DNA from: Stomorhina lunata
Lineage: Eukaryota > Arthropoda > Insecta > Diptera > Rhiniidae
Assembly (NCBI GenBank): GCA_933228675.1
Contig: OW121741.1
Span: 137,915,858 to 137,979,857, forward strand
Direction of reading: 5' to 3'
DNA length: 64,000 nucleotides
The stretch's first letter is position 1, and each line of letters begins with the position of its first letter. Made by a program: the position numbers and the translations under genes. The notes below the pieces were generated by a model, which was given only the letters and a program-made list of their open reading frames with translations, was not told where the DNA came from and ran no database searches. Shown in pieces: positions 48,423 through 60,774 of this stretch.

Positions 48423-49082
48423 TATACCCTTCACCACCATAGGTTTAAAGGGTATTATAAGTTTGTGCTGATGTATGTAACGCATAGAAATATTTGTCTT
48501 AGACCCACTTTTTAGTATACCAATAGACTTAGAATCACTTTCTGAGCCGATTTAGCGATGTCCGTCCGTCCGTCCGTCTGGCTGGCTGAAACCCCCAGGT
48601 AAACCTTGTAATCAAACCACAGTTCGCAATTCTAAAGATAATTTGTTGAAATTTGGCACAGATATTTTTTTTGACAATATTTATGGTACCTCCCATAGGT
48701 CCCACTTCCCGGAATTGATATATTGGCCACAAATATCAATATTTTTTTATGAAATTTAAAACAAATACTGCTTATGTAAATTAAAATCACTGTACCAAAT
48801 TTCGTTGAAATCGGTCCACATTTGATTATAGCTCCCATACAAAATCTTCTTTAAAAACGCACTAAATGAGACAAAAATCACTAAAACGCTCGTAAATCTA
48901 AAGATAATGAGAATTTTATAACAAACGGAAACAACTTAAATATATAAGTTTTGAGAAAATGTTTGTATGATGGCAAAATTGAGCAAATATTTTTATTTAA
49001 GGAAAAATAACACCTTTGACCTCAGTGGTGAAGGGTAGCGTAAGGTAGGTCTTGACCAACTATAGCACTTTCTTACTTGTTT
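48423..49082 (+). mobile_element. TACCCTTCACC-family dispersed repeat, fullest short copy
   Basis: Starts TATACCCTTCACCACCATAG, followed by AAGGGTATTATAAGTTTGTG and GATGTCCGTCCGTCCGTCCG. It continues through GAAATCGGTCCACATTTGAT and ATCACTAAAACGCTCG, and ends with CAGTGGTGAAGGGTAGCG then CTTTCTTACTTGTTTT. The CCCTTCACC tip is repeated inverted ~50 bases before the right end. The family is a common feature of fly genomes as I recall it; I do not assign a class. Confidence 0.6.
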
Positions 49083-49689
49083 TTAACCAATTTTACTCTT
49101 TTAGTTAATCTGACTATGTTTTGTAAATTTAACAAAAGATGGATGATTCCAATTTTAGTTAATTCGACTAATTTACAAAAAGGCTACATAAATATTAGTT
49201 TTTACATTTGTTTAAGAAAGAACTGGGTGTTAAATATATACAAATATTAGTTTATCCCAGCAAAAAAAAAAACGCTGTACTTTCTTTTGAAGTAAATACA
49301 TTTTTTATAATATTTATTTAAAAAAAATCAAATAATAAAAAAAAATATTTGTTGTCTTAACGGTTTAAATAACCGCTAATTAATGTTTTTATAGAGGTTT
49401 TTTTTTATATAAAAAGTTTATTTGTTTAATTTTCGGATATTTAATAATTTTATTTGTTTGATCTTAAAATTTTATAGAGTTTTATTAATATTTGCTCATT
49501 TTGAAACGTGCTAATTATTTGATTTAACAAATATTTGGTGATAATTAATTTATTTGCTAAATTGTTTAATTTTGTTTGTTTATTTATTTAGAACAAATAT
49601 TGAAAAAATAACAATTTTTTAATGATGATTTAATTTAAATCCTTTTATATTAGTATGAAATTTTGTAAGTTCATCGAACTTTATATATA
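49083..49689. other. AT-rich DNA
   Basis: No gene; TTTAGTTAATT(C/T)GAC motifs continue from the left side of the preceding repeat. Confidence 0.4.
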
Positions 49690-50030
49690 CAGGCATATCA
49701 CGAATTCCGTTCGGAATTGAAACCATTTCGTAGTTGAATTCCGATCGAAATGGTTTAATTTTCTATAGATTCCGAAAAATTTTAAATGTCCAAAATCAGA
49801 TTTTTTTAATTGAAATTTTCAACTCTATCTTTGTTTTAACAAAAAACACTGATTAATTGAGGAAATTGTTCAAATATTGAATAAACAACTAAAAACATAT
49901 GAATTCAATTTCACTTTGAAAATAGAAAGTGGTTTCATTCCGAAAAATTTTTTCGTTTTACTTTTTCAATAGAAGCAAAGTGCGGAATTCATTCCACTTC
50001 CGAACGGAATTGAGTTCTGTGACATGGCTA
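49690..50030. mobile_element. CAGGCATRTCAC MITE, 341 bp
   Basis: Tips CAGGCATATCACGAATTCC and, inverted, TAGCCATGTCACAGAACTC, each followed inward by CCGTTCGGAA. Flanked by ATA (49687-49689, 50031-50033). Close relative of 57897-58398. Non-coding. Confidence 0.75.
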
Positions 50031-50033
50031 ATA

Positions 50034-51074
50034 ATTTTGATTTATAGCCAGAAAGTGCAAAATGAGGGACCTGATTTCTAGGAAGATCCTACCAGAAATC
50101 ATGACATCAAGCAGTGCAAATTTTAGATGTTGTGAGCTTAAGTTTTGGAGGCTTAGATAAAGACTCTTTTATCACCATTTCGTATTCCAGTATAACTTAT
50201 ATATTTTCTTTTTTGCTAAATTCTATTCTTTTTTGTCATATCTTTTTCTCTTTACATATTTGAAAGGAGTTTCCTGGTAAAGTACCAGTTGGTACCACCT
50301 TCTTATCCTAACCTATAACCAGGAAACTTTGTCTCACATATTTCCCTGCATTAAGTCCTAAAATGATTTTACTCCATTCTTAAAAATTTCATTAGTTTTA
50401 TCATTTTTAGTTAATACAAGTATTTTAAGTCCATTTATAGTTAATTACCAGTAAATCACTACTTTTCTGTTAAAAGTGAGAAATGAAAAACACATAAACG
50501 CACAAACAAACATGCATTCCATGAGCATGTGTGTGTGTCTTAGCTAACTCCCATTGGATAATTGCCTCCATCCGTTATTTCCGTATTCGAGTAAAAGCAG
50601 TATACACTCTTTTTATGGGACTTTTCGAAACGACCATACGGCAAATCAATGTTTGGAAGTGCAACATCTTTATTAGGGTGTTTCTTTACTTTCTTGTCGT
50701 ATTTGGTGAGAAACATTACACGTGTTAATGGACAACGGTAACACTAGGTGCCCAGGCCCTAAAGTTGAAAAATGCGTTTACAAGGGGAAAACTGATCTTT
50801 CTATGGGGTTTCAAGATTAACGCTATTTAAGCTAACTTTTAGAAAAAAGTGATTTTGTAATATAGACTTATCAAGCTTTCTTTTGAAATAGATGTCTTAT
50901 AAATGCTCCAACAGTTTTAGAGTTATATATAGCTTACTTACGTTTTCCCACAACTGTGACTTAAAGTCGAAGGATTTCGGGAAAAGTAGCTTTTTTGAGA
51001 AACATTTTTACATTTTTAGCAAAAATATATTTATTAATTATGCGTTACACCATGTGCAATCAGTGGATATAGTT
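50034..51074. other. Unassigned DNA
   Basis: A small inverted repeat GTTTCCTGGT / ACCAGGAAAC (50269, 50331) frames a GC-richer 70 bases. A 65-codon plus frame at 50531-50728 has no recognisable domain. Nothing else supported. Confidence 0.35.
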
Positions 51075-51690
51075 TTATCAGAATAGAAAAATTTTTTGTT
51101 CTATAGAAAATTTTTCGTTACAAAAAATTTTTCTATAGAAAAAATTTTCTATAGAAAATTTTTTGTTACAAAAAAATTTTCTATAGAAAATTTTTTTGTA
51201 ACGAAAAATTTTCTATAGAAAAATTTTTTGTAACGAAAAATTTTCTATAGAAAATTTTTTTTTAACGAAAAATTTCCTATAGAAGAATTTTTTGTAACGA
51301 AATTTGTTGTAACGAAAAATTTTTGTAACGAAAAATTTTGTATAGAAAAATTTTTGTAACGAAAAATTTTGTATAGAAAAATTTTTTGTAACAAAAAATT
51401 TTCTTTTTAAAAACTTTTATAACGAAAAATTTTCTATAGAAAATTTTTTTGGACTAACATTTTTCTTTAGAAAAATTTTTTTGAACAAAAAATTTTCTTC
51501 AGAAAAATATTTTATAACGAAAAATTTTCTATAGAAATTTTTTTTAGAACAATAACGAAAAATTTTCTGTAAAAAAATTGTTGTTAACAAAAATTGTATA
51601 GCAAAATTTTCTGCAGGAAAATTGTATACAATAAATAATTTTTTAGAATGAAAAGTTGTCTGTAGAAAATTTATGAGAATTTGGAAACTA
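51075..51690. repeat. TTTTCTATAGAAAA minisatellite, ~32-bp units, short and degenerate
   Basis: About 18 diverged units of the TTTTTTGTAACGAAAAATTT type, closest to the 45-47 kb array. It lies ~170 bases beyond the coding frame's stop and within what would be intron 1 of the candidate host gene. Confidence 0.85.
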
Positions 51691-51980
51691 CTCTATTATC
51701 ATTTGTCTGTTAAAAATATCGCAATTTTTTTATATATAAAATTTAATAAGACAGTGATTTTTTTTCATTAAATCTATAAATTCACTTCCAATCAACTAGT
51801 TTAGACAATATTAAGATAACTCATGATATGTCAGTTTACAATGCAAACAGACTCTTTCATATTCATTTATCTGCATAAACTTTTGACTTCAATAAATATT
51901 TATTAGACAAAGAAAATTGTATCTGGGATAAAGTGAAAATCAAACAAAAGAAAGAATCTTTTGTTCTTAAAAATACGCAC

Positions 51981-52288
51981 CGATTATCAATGTAAGCATT
52001 TGGTATATTAAACTTTACTGAAACTTTAGTTGCCGGAGGTAGGGTAATAATTTTTGGTATAATTGTTACACAATCAATATATTTGGGGGGTGATGAGGAA
52101 TTGACCGTAGCCGTTGATCCATCATCGATGCTGCTGCAACTGTTGGTAATAGGTTCATTCATTTCCTCGGCATCATTGTTGGTGATTGTGGTTGTGTTGA
52201 CGCCATTGTGGCTGTTGGGTCCATTGTTGCTGCATGTTGTACTGGGATTGTCACTATTAACAATGTACGGAAGTTCTAGGGATTTCAT
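51981..52288 (-). CDS. First coding exon of an unidentified host gene (Asn/Ser/Thr-rich N terminus)
   Basis: 102 codons from ATG at 52288 (context AAAAATGA) to a GTGCGT splice donor at 51980; the exon ends two bases into a codon. Residues ~12-70 are low-complexity Asn/Ser/Thr-rich (TTCSNNGPNSHN, NTTTITNN, SCSSIDDGST), typical of fly regulatory or neuronal proteins. They are followed by an ordered, hydrophobic part (KYIDCVTIIPKIITLPPATK, VSVKFNIPNAYIDN). The frame stays open for ~39 codons past the donor with AT-biased codons, which I take as intron. GC content and codon use stand out from the region. I do not recognise the gene. Later exons should lie at lower coordinates, across satellite-filled introns or outside the window. 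Confidence 0.6.
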
Positions 52289-53036
52289 TTTTAATTTTTT
52301 TGTTTTTTTTTTTTAATAAATAAATTGGAACTTTAATTGATGGATCCACTGAGAATATTTTTAAGAACTTTTCTTTGTTTTATTTTTGTTTGAGTAAATT
52401 TTGATGTGGGTGTTTACAAACATTACCGACAAAATGCAGCTGTTTTTAATAAAAATTTGTGATTTATGTACAAATAATTAGGTATTTAGATATGCTTTAA
52501 TATTTTTTCCTGGTTATCATAGATTTAATTCTTTTTTAACTTTTTTATAAAGACAACTAAACGCGGTTAGTTTTATGATTTTGCGTTCACTGACTTCAAA
52601 GTCTTTGTTCTGTTTCTGAGTTCAATAACTCTTTAAAGCAAATGAAAAGCACCGGGTAGTTTCAGTTACTAGATATACAAATTTCTTTGTTTTCCTTTTT
52701 TTATAACATTCAAAATATTTGCAAATAAAATTTAATTTTTTACACTAATTTTGTATATTTTTCATTTAAAATCTTTTAATCATTTTGTTTAAATCTTTTT
52801 TTTTTAGTTTAGTTTTCCCAACACCAACACAAACACTTTTTTTAAACAAAAACTTCCTGTTCCGCTTTATTTCCTTTTTGTTGTTGCTGTCGCTTTTCTT
52901 TGTGTGTTTTGAAGTAAAATTTTTATTTATTTTCTAAATTATGAACTTGTATTTTCTTTGTCGTATTTGTTGTGCCGCTGCTGCTGTTACTCATTACTTT
53001 TCTTGTCGTTGTTCATTTCCGTAGGTCGTCGCGTGT
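52289..53036 (-). other. 5' UTR of the candidate host gene
   Basis: Minus-strand leader between the candidate start site and the ATG, with CAGCAGCAGCGGC, CAACAACAAAAAG and AACACAAAC tracts typical of long fly 5' UTRs. An intron in the leader is possible but none is clear. Confidence 0.35.
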
Positions 53037-53100
53037 TGAACTGAAGTTGCAAATTGTTGTAATGCATCGACTATGAATTTTCCCCCGGTCGCAAGAAGAG
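53037..53100 (-). promoter_or_regulatory. Candidate core promoter (initiator) of the host gene
   Basis: Minus-strand AACTTCAGTTCAACACG has a good TCAGTTC initiator (A at 53042) in the one GC-richer island of the area (GCGACGACC downstream, GCGACCGGGGG upstream). No TATA box; no good DPE at +28. Confidence 0.35.
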
Positions 53101-53424
53101 GAATAAAATGAAGAGTCTAAATTTTTTTGTTTGTGCATCTCTCATTCGGTAAATAAACTCTAATTTATGCATCATCTCTTAGATTTTTGTGTTGAAAATT
53201 TCATTTCTTCCCTTAAATATTTTAGAATACAAAAGAAGCATTAAAGATGGATGCACTAAATGTTGGCCATTGTAGCGACTTTTAAATAAAATTAGGAATT
53301 TTTTCTAATATCTAACACTACTGACGTCAAATATTTTTAAATACTTAGAGACATGGACTAGTTTTGGGATTACTCAAATGTAATGTAAAATCTTTAAGTT
53401 TTCATATTTTGGATTACTTTTATA
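53101..53424. other. Upstream region before the array
   Basis: AT-rich; nothing recognised. Confidence 0.4.
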
Positions 53425-56400
53425 AATTTTATATCGATAATTTTCTATAGAAAAATTTAATATAGAAAATTTTCTAAAGAAAAATTTTATATCTAAAATT
53501 TTCTATAGATTTTCTATAAAACAAATTTGTATCAAAAATTTCTATAGAAAATTTTTTTTATAGAAAATTTTCTATAGAAAAATTTTATATCGACAATTTT
53601 TTATAGAAAAACTTTATATCAAAAATTTTCTATAAATTGTATATCAAAAATTTTCTATAGAAAAATTATGTATCGAAAATTATCTAAGAAAATTGTATAA
53701 AGAAAATTTTCTATAGAAAAATTTTATATCGAAAATTTTCTATAGAAAAATTTTATATCGAACATTTTTTATAGAAAAATTTTATATCGAACATTTTCTA
53801 TAGAAACATTTTATATAGGAAATTTTTTTTAGAAAAAATTTATATCGAAAATTTTCTATAGAAATATTTTATATTGAAAATTTTCTATAAAAAGGTTTTG
53901 TATCAAAAATTGTCTACAGAAATTTTCCAAAATTTTCTATAGAAATTTTTTTATAGTAAATTTTTTATCGAAAAATTTCTGTAGAAAAATTGTTTATAGA
54001 AAATTTTCTATAAAAAAATTAAATCGATTATTTTCTTTAGAAAAATTTTATACCGAAAATTTTCTATAGACAAATTTTATGTTGAAAATTTTTTATAAAA
54101 AAATTTAAAATCAAAAATTTTATATCGAAAATTTTCTATAGAAAAATTTTATATCGAAAATTTGCTATATAATAATTTTTTTTTATCAAAAATTTTCTAT
54201 CAAAAAGTTTTGTATCAAAAATTTTCTATAGAAAAATTTTATATCGAAAATTTTCTATAGAAAACTTTTATATCGAAAATTTTCTATAGAAAACTTTTAT
54301 ATCGAAAATTTTCTATTGAAAACTTTTATATCGAAAATTTTCTATAGAAAACTTTTATATCGAAAATTTTCTATAGAAAACTTTTATATCGAAAATTTTC
54401 TATAGAAAAATTTTATATCGAAAATTTTCTATAGAAAAATTTTATATCGAAAATTTTCTAAGAAAAATTTTATATCGAAAATTTTCTAAGAAAAATTTTA
54501 TATCGAAAATTTTCTATAGAAAAATTTTATATCGAAAATTTTCTATAGAAAAATTTTATATCGAAAATTTTCTATAGAAAAATTTTATATCGAAAATTTT
54601 CTATAGAAAATTTTATATCGAAAATTTTCTATAGAAAAATTTTATATCGAAAATTTTCTATAGAAAAATTTTATATCGAAAATTTTCTATAGAAAAATAT
54701 TTTTATCGAAAATTTTCTATAGAAAAATTGTATATTGAAAATTTTCTATAAAAAAGTTTTGTATCAAAAATTGTCTACAGAAATTTTCGAAAATTTTCTA
54801 TAGAAATTTTTTTATAGTAAATTTTTTATCGAAAAATTTTTGTAGAAAAATTGTTTATCGAAAATTTTCTATAAAAAAAATTACATCGATTATTTTCTTT
54901 AGAAAAATTTTATACCGAAAATTTTCTATAGACAAATTTTATGTTGAAAATTTTTTATAAAAAAATTTAAAATCAAAAATTTTATATCGAAAATTTTCTA
55001 TAGAAAAATTTTATATCGAAAATTTTCTTTAGAAAAATTTATATCGAAAATTTTCTATAGAAAAATTTTATATCGAAAATTTTCTATATAATAATTTTTT
55101 TTTATCAAAAATTTTCTATCAAAAAGTTTTGTATCAAAAATTTTCTATAGAAAAATTTTGTATCGAAAATGTTCTATAGAAAACTTTTATATCGAAAATT
55201 TTCTATAGAAAACTTTTATATCGAAAATTTTCTATAGAAAACTTTTATATCGAAAATTTTCTATAGAAAACTTTTATATCGAAAATTTTCTATAGAAAAA
55301 TTTTATATCGAAAATTTTCTATAGAAAAATTTTATATCGAAAATTTTCTATAGAAAAATTTTATATCGAAAATTTTCTATAGAAAAATTTTATATCGAAA
55401 ATTTTCTATAGAAAAATTTTATATCGAAAATTTTCTATAGAAAAATTTTATATCGAAAATTTTCTATAGAAAAATTTTATATCGAAAATTTTCTATAGAA
55501 AAATTTTATATCGAAAATTTTCTATAGAAAAATTTTATATCGAAAATTTTCTATAGAAAAATTTTATATCGAAAATTTTCTATAGAAAAATTTTATATCG
55601 AAAATTTTCTATAGAAAAATTTTATATCGAAAATTTTCTATAGAAAAATTTTGTATCAAAAATTTTCTATAGAAAAATTTTATGTGGAAAATTTTTTATA
55701 AAAAAATTTAAAATCAAAAATTTTATATCAAAAATTTTCTATAAAAAAATTTTATATCGAAAATTTTCTATAGAAAAATTTTATATCGAAAATTTTCTAT
55801 ATAGTAATTTTTTTATCAAAAAGTTTTGTATCAAAAATTGTCTGTAGAAAATTTTTTATCGAAAATTTTCTAAAGAAAAATTTTATATCGAAAATTTTCT
55901 ATAGAAAAATTTGATATCAAAAATGTTCTATAGAAAAATTATTTCGAAAATTTTCTATAGAAATTTTTTTATTTTCTTTAGAAAAATTTGATATCAAAAA
56001 TTTTCTATAAAAAAAAATTTTATCGAAAATTTTCTATAGAAAAATTTTACGTCGAAAATTTTCTGTAGAAAAATTTTATATTGAAAATTTTCTATAGAAA
56101 AATTTTAGAACGAAAATTTTCTATAGAAGAATTTTATATCGAAAATTTTCTATAGAAAAATTTTATATCTAAAGTTTACAAAAAAGTTTAATACCAAAAA
56201 TTTTCAATAGAAAAATTTTCTATAGAAAAATTTTTTATTGAAAATTTTCTATAGAAAAATTTTAGATTGAAAATTTTTTATAAAAAGTTTTATATCAAAA
56301 ATTTTCTATAGATTTTTTTTTTAAATTTTATTTTGAAAATTTTCTATAGAAAAGTTTATTTTGAAAATTTTCTTTGGAAAAATTTTATCTCGAAAATTTT

Positions 56401-56530
56401 TTATTAAAAATTTTATTTCGAAAATTTTCTATAGAAAATTTTTAATCGAAAATTTTCTCTAGAAAAATTTTATATCGAAAATTTTCTATAGAAAAATTGT
56501 ATATCTAAAATTTTTTATAGAAAACTTTTA
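53425..56530. repeat. TTTTCTATAGAAAA minisatellite, 29-bp units, with higher-order duplication
   Basis: About 105 units of TTTTCTATAGAAAAATTTTA TATCGAAAA; 55160-55640 is almost uniform. A characteristic irregular block (GTCTACAGAAATTTTC through ATTATTTTCTTTAG to TTATGTTGAAAATTTTTT and TATATAATAATTTTTTTTTA) occurs at ~53905-54200 and ~54770-55130, with a partial third at 55680-55860. This gives a higher-order repeat of roughly 0.87-0.92 kb. It has the same spacer type as 37995-41070. Confidence 0.92.
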
Positions 56531-56536
56531 TATCAT

Positions 56537-56622
56537 TTAAAAGCACTCTCCATTTGGCCAATGTTGCTTTAGAATGTGCTCCATCTGTTCAGAGCTCGAC
56601 CCTTCGTGGTCGATAAATAGAC
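56537..56622 (-). CDS. Candidate terminal exon, 28 codons, gene unknown
   Basis: Minus-strand TTTGTTTTTTGTAG at 56636-56623 is a good splice acceptor. The 86 bases that follow have about twice the GC of the background and, in the frame entered after two bases, read LFIDHEGSSSEQMEHILKQH then WPNGECF and a stop. The satellite begins ~20 bases beyond the stop. No domain is recognised. The other two frames stop or look non-coding. It could instead be an exon scrap carried by a repeat. No partner exon was found upstream on the minus strand. Confidence 0.3.
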
Positions 56623-57689
56623 CTACAAAAAACAAATTACAAAATATGAATCGTTATTTAGTCACAGGAGTTTTAACGAGCCAGTTTCAGCGAAGGAATG
56701 TAACAGGAAACTTGATTTAGAGTAGTCACGGGTAAACAATTTATTTGCCTTCAATAGTTGTAGGGAAATATAAAAATTGTAATGAGCTTACAACAAATTT
56801 AATCACCCTAACAAATTCAATTATTCTTTATAAAACACACTTGATAAAGGGAGAACACAATACTCTTGTGCTACAATCCCAAACTTGCATATGTGTTAGT
56901 GCCCAGCAGTGATTTAGAGTGATACCAACAACAATGCAGGACGTAGACATTGATGTCGATGTATATGTACAAATCAAGGCTTGAAAAAATACTCTAAAAT
57001 ACTGTACTTAAAGGTACCGTACTGTACTTAGGCAAGTGTGGTACAAAGTCACAGACGTAACAAAGTGATCATTTTAATTTTAGGGTACCTAAAATTTTAG
57101 GTTTTCTGTTCAAATACAAAACATTTATCAGAACGAATTTTTACGAAGTACACTAAAAATAACGTACTTCGTTCAGTACTATATCTTACTCTGTTATATT
57201 TATGTGTATATTATAGAAAAATTGCGTCACCAATACAAACACAATTCACATACTATACTAGCAGTTCCAAATTGATGGACGCTTTTACCTCAGCCAAAAA
57301 GTACATGTTCAAATCGTTGCTCATTTTGTCAGTATTGAATACTGTAAATTTGGAACTGTTGGGATTTTTTTTTTATAAAAATATACGAGTTAATTATGAA
57401 TGCACAGCAACAATGCTTCGTCAAAATAGTACGCATGAAGGTTATCTAAAAATTCGTAACTTAGTACTTTATAGTACTCTAAAGTTAACAAAAAACATCC
57501 TCTAAAATCCCAAAGGACGGTACATTATTATAACGTACCGTTCTTTTTTATTGTGCTTTCGTGTACCCAACTTTGTTTCCGACTTAGTTAGTAATAAATA
57601 AATAATACAGTAAAATATAATAAGGTACAGTTTTTTACCGTTTGTATATGTTTTATAATAATATATCAAGTTTTTGTCACATGAAATGA
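56623..57689. other. Unassigned DNA with GTAC-rich motifs
   Basis: Runs of GTACCGTACTGTACTTA and CAGTACTATA (57000-57185, 57515-57545) and an inverted pair CAGTTCCAAATT/AATTTGGAACTG (57262, 57348). No complete element or gene defined. Confidence 0.35.
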
Positions 57690-57835
57690 GAAAATTTCAA
57701 AACAGTTGGACCTAGCTCACACATTACAACAACTATTAAAAATGGCTTCAATGTACAAAAATCTCGAGAAACAGAATTAAACACAGAAACTTCTTTTGGA
57801 AATTGGTTAAAATTTGACCTCAGTGGCGAAAGGAA
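57690..57835 (+). repeat. TACCCTTCACC-family 3' scrap
   Basis: TTTGACCTCAGTGGCGAAAGG matches TTTGACCTCAGTGGTGAAGGG at 49015, with CTAGCTCACACATT upstream in place of TATAGCTCCCATACA. Confidence 0.45.
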
Positions 57836-57896
57836 TCATCATACATCGGACTTAAACGAATTTTTTTGCTACTTTTTTGAATACAAACATTATAAT

Positions 57897-58398
57897 CAGG
57901 CATGTCACAAATTCCGTTCGGAATTGAAACCATTCCGTAGTTGAATTCCGACCGAAATGGTTTTAGGTTCTATAGATTCCGAAAAATTTTATATGTCGAA
58001 AATCATTACAAAACACTATTTTTTTAATTGAAATCAGTAACTGGTATCATTGTTTCAACAAATAACACTAAATATTTGAAGAATTTATTTAAATATGGAA
58101 TAAACGAAGAAATTCGGGCATGTTCTGCAAATCACTTCCACATGATTTTGAAATCACACAAATTTTCTAAGTCGAATTATTCATTGTTCATAAATTCTTT
58201 TGACACTTTTATAACTCAGTGCACTTAAGATGAAGAAGGTCTATATAGTTATTGATAAATGCTCTGAAAATTTCAATTCCACATTAACAAAAGAACGTGG
58301 TTTCATTCCGAAAAATTTTTTCATTTTACTTTTTCTGCAGAAGCAAAACACGGAATTCATTTCACTTCCAAACGGAATTGGGTTCTGTGACATGGCTG
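57897..58398. mobile_element. CAGGCATRTCAC MITE, 502 bp
   Basis: Tips CAGGCATGTCACAAATTCC and, inverted, CAGCCATGTCACAGAACCC, with inner CCGTTCGGAATTG. AAT flanks both ends (57894-57896, 58399-58401). Same family as 49690-50030 with ~160 extra internal bases. Confidence 0.78.
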
Positions 58399-58401
58399 AA
58401 T

Positions 58402-58703
58402 AGGGAATTCAAGAATACCAATTTTCTAAAAAAAATTCTGGCGTTTTTAAAGCACCACTTTGCATTACATAAAATCAGTGCATAAAACATTAAATTTCCA
58501 TATGTATTTATGACAGGTTTCAATGCATTTCACCAGAAAAATAAAAAAATGCCAACATTCTATTGCTATAATAAACTTTTAAACATTAATAGAGTTCAGT
58601 TTGTGAATGTGTCTCTTACCTTAACATTTATAATTTATATGTATCACAAGTTCTCTCACAAAATCCATTACTCATTCTCTTGACATTTTAAAATTACATG
58701 TAC
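58402..58703. other. AT-rich DNA between two elements
   Basis: Nothing recognised. Confidence 0.4.
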
Positions 58704-59177
58704 AATAATTTCAGTGTTGCCACTTCAGGTTTAATTACACATATCATGTGGAATTTTTATTTTCATGTGTAGCCGATGTGTAATTGGCTGCATGTGTAAT
58801 TCATGTGTAATTTAAATTTTTGTCATTTTTGAGTACTAACAGTTTTCAAAACTTGCATTTTAAAAAATAAATGTATGTGCGTCCCATTCGAAATCGAAAT
58901 AATGCATATAATGCAAACTTTTTATTCTAACTACATAAAAATGTATGTTTTAAAATCCCAGTGCTAATGGGAAAGTTATATGTTTATTAAAGAATATGAT
59001 ATATTGGTATTGCTGATCATGAATCTTTGACCATAATCTCTAATTCGAGAAAAAATTATACTTCATGATTTTCGAGAATTTTATATTCTTTAAATTAAAA
59101 CAATATTTAATTTAATTGACGATATTTATTTAATTGCAGATATTGTTGATCACAAAATTGCAAAAACTTTTCAATCA

Positions 59178-59357
59178 TTATATGTGACCTTTTCCGAGAA
59201 AAGGAACCTAGTGTGTCAAAAAACGGGTTTAGAGTTAGCATTAGAACATGGGAAAATCGATAAAAATGAAAATAACATTTAAATTTAATTTTTTTGGTTT
59301 TTCTCAAAACTTTATTTTCATACACTAGCTCCCTTTTCTCGGAGAAGGTGACATATA
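59178..59357. mobile_element. Small palindromic element nested in the hAT element
   Basis: Arms ATATGTGACCTTTTCCGAGA AAAGG..CTAGTGT and their inverted partner ending CCTTTTCTCGGAGAAGGTGACATATAT, ~45 bases each around a ~95-base AT-rich centre. Probably a MITE. A target duplication is not clear. Confidence 0.55.
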
Positions 59358-59880
59358 TGTTTAACAAAAAGATTTTCATTCTTCAATGTCGATTTGCAAA
59401 CTCTTGACATGCTCTTCGGACTTTGGAGCCAGAAGATTATTAGATAAAAGTTTTTGATTTAAAGAATTCTTTGGAGATAGATTGTTTCCTGCTTTGCAGA
59501 AATTTATTAATGGTGGACCAATTGTTGAACCTACACAAAAAATGTTAAACAAGAAGTGGAAGATTTTCCATATAGTCGTTAAGCATTTCATTTTTTTTTG
59601 GAATCGATTTGAAACAGTATACATTAATTGTTTTCTTTTCAAGCGTTATGAAATAAATAAAAAATGAACATTAATTTAAAAAACTACAAATCATTTTTTT
59701 TTAATTTTTAACAAAAAAAAAATTAATTAAATTAAATTCAAAACATCCCAGCAAAACTTTGGTAATGGCAAGTACTCTGATAACTGGTTACCTTGTAACG
59801 ACTACAACATACCATCCGAATAAATAATAAGTTATTACAGAAGTACTTATTTGCAATTAAGATGGTAATTTAAACTGCAT

Positions 59881-59910
59881 GGCCCCGGTTCAAATCCCAC
59901 CAAGGGCAAC
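59881..59910 (+). other. tRNA B-box-like segment in copy C
   Basis: GGTTCAAATCC in the same context as 1764-1793. Confidence 0.5.
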
Positions 59911-60700
59911 AATTTTTTTTAGTTTTTTTTTTATTAAAACAGTCTTTTTAAATGATTTTTGAATTTTAAGAACTTAAATATTATCTTCTGTAAAAAAAAA
60001 TTGTAAAACTAACTCACGTTAATGAAAAAATACCATCATGGGTCAATTTTGAATACCAAACACGATTCTAATTGGTCTTAACTTGGTAAGTCCAACTTAT
60101 CTGAGTCATCCTTCATCTCAATTGTGGACACATACCTCCTTATGGTATCACTCGGGGAGCTAGTTTAACACCCATTAATATTGTGAGTTAACATGTTCCG
60201 AGAGTTGTCCCATAAGATCGATAAAAATGGGTTAGGATTACGGGCTAGTAACCCTCTCTTGAAAAAAAAAAAAATACAATGAAGAGGATAAAATTAGAAT
60301 TGAAATGTCCCACTACCTAATGTTAGAGGAGGATGTCCGAAACTTCGATAGAAAGACCAAGTAGAGGAACATTTTTCAAAGCTTGGCCTATAAAATTGGA
60401 GAATATTCGCACAAGATCGAAATCCATGGAATTCTAAAATATGCTCGGAGAATCAATCTTATGTAAAAACTTATACAAAAAAAAGATTTAAATTGTTCAA
60501 GTTTTAAAATAATTTTAAAAATGTTTTAAAATAATTACAAAAAAGTTTTAAAATAATTACAAAAAATCGTATAAAAATATTTTTCCAAAAATTACAACAA
60601 AGCAACAAAAAGCAGGGAAAATCAAAGTTATTTTCACATGATTTTGGATCTAAAAATAAAAATTGTTTATATTAATTATAAGCTGCTAAGTTTTCAACAT

Positions 60701-60774
60701 ATGAAGTAGCTCAGTGGAAGAGTCACTGCCTAGCAGTAGGAGGGTCTGGGTTAGAGCCCCCAATGGGGTCATAA
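60701..60774 (+). other. tRNA-like block in copy C
   Basis: The A box TAGCTCAGTGG is intact; the B box is changed to GGTTAGAGCC, so pol III recognition would be weakened in this copy. Confidence 0.5.
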
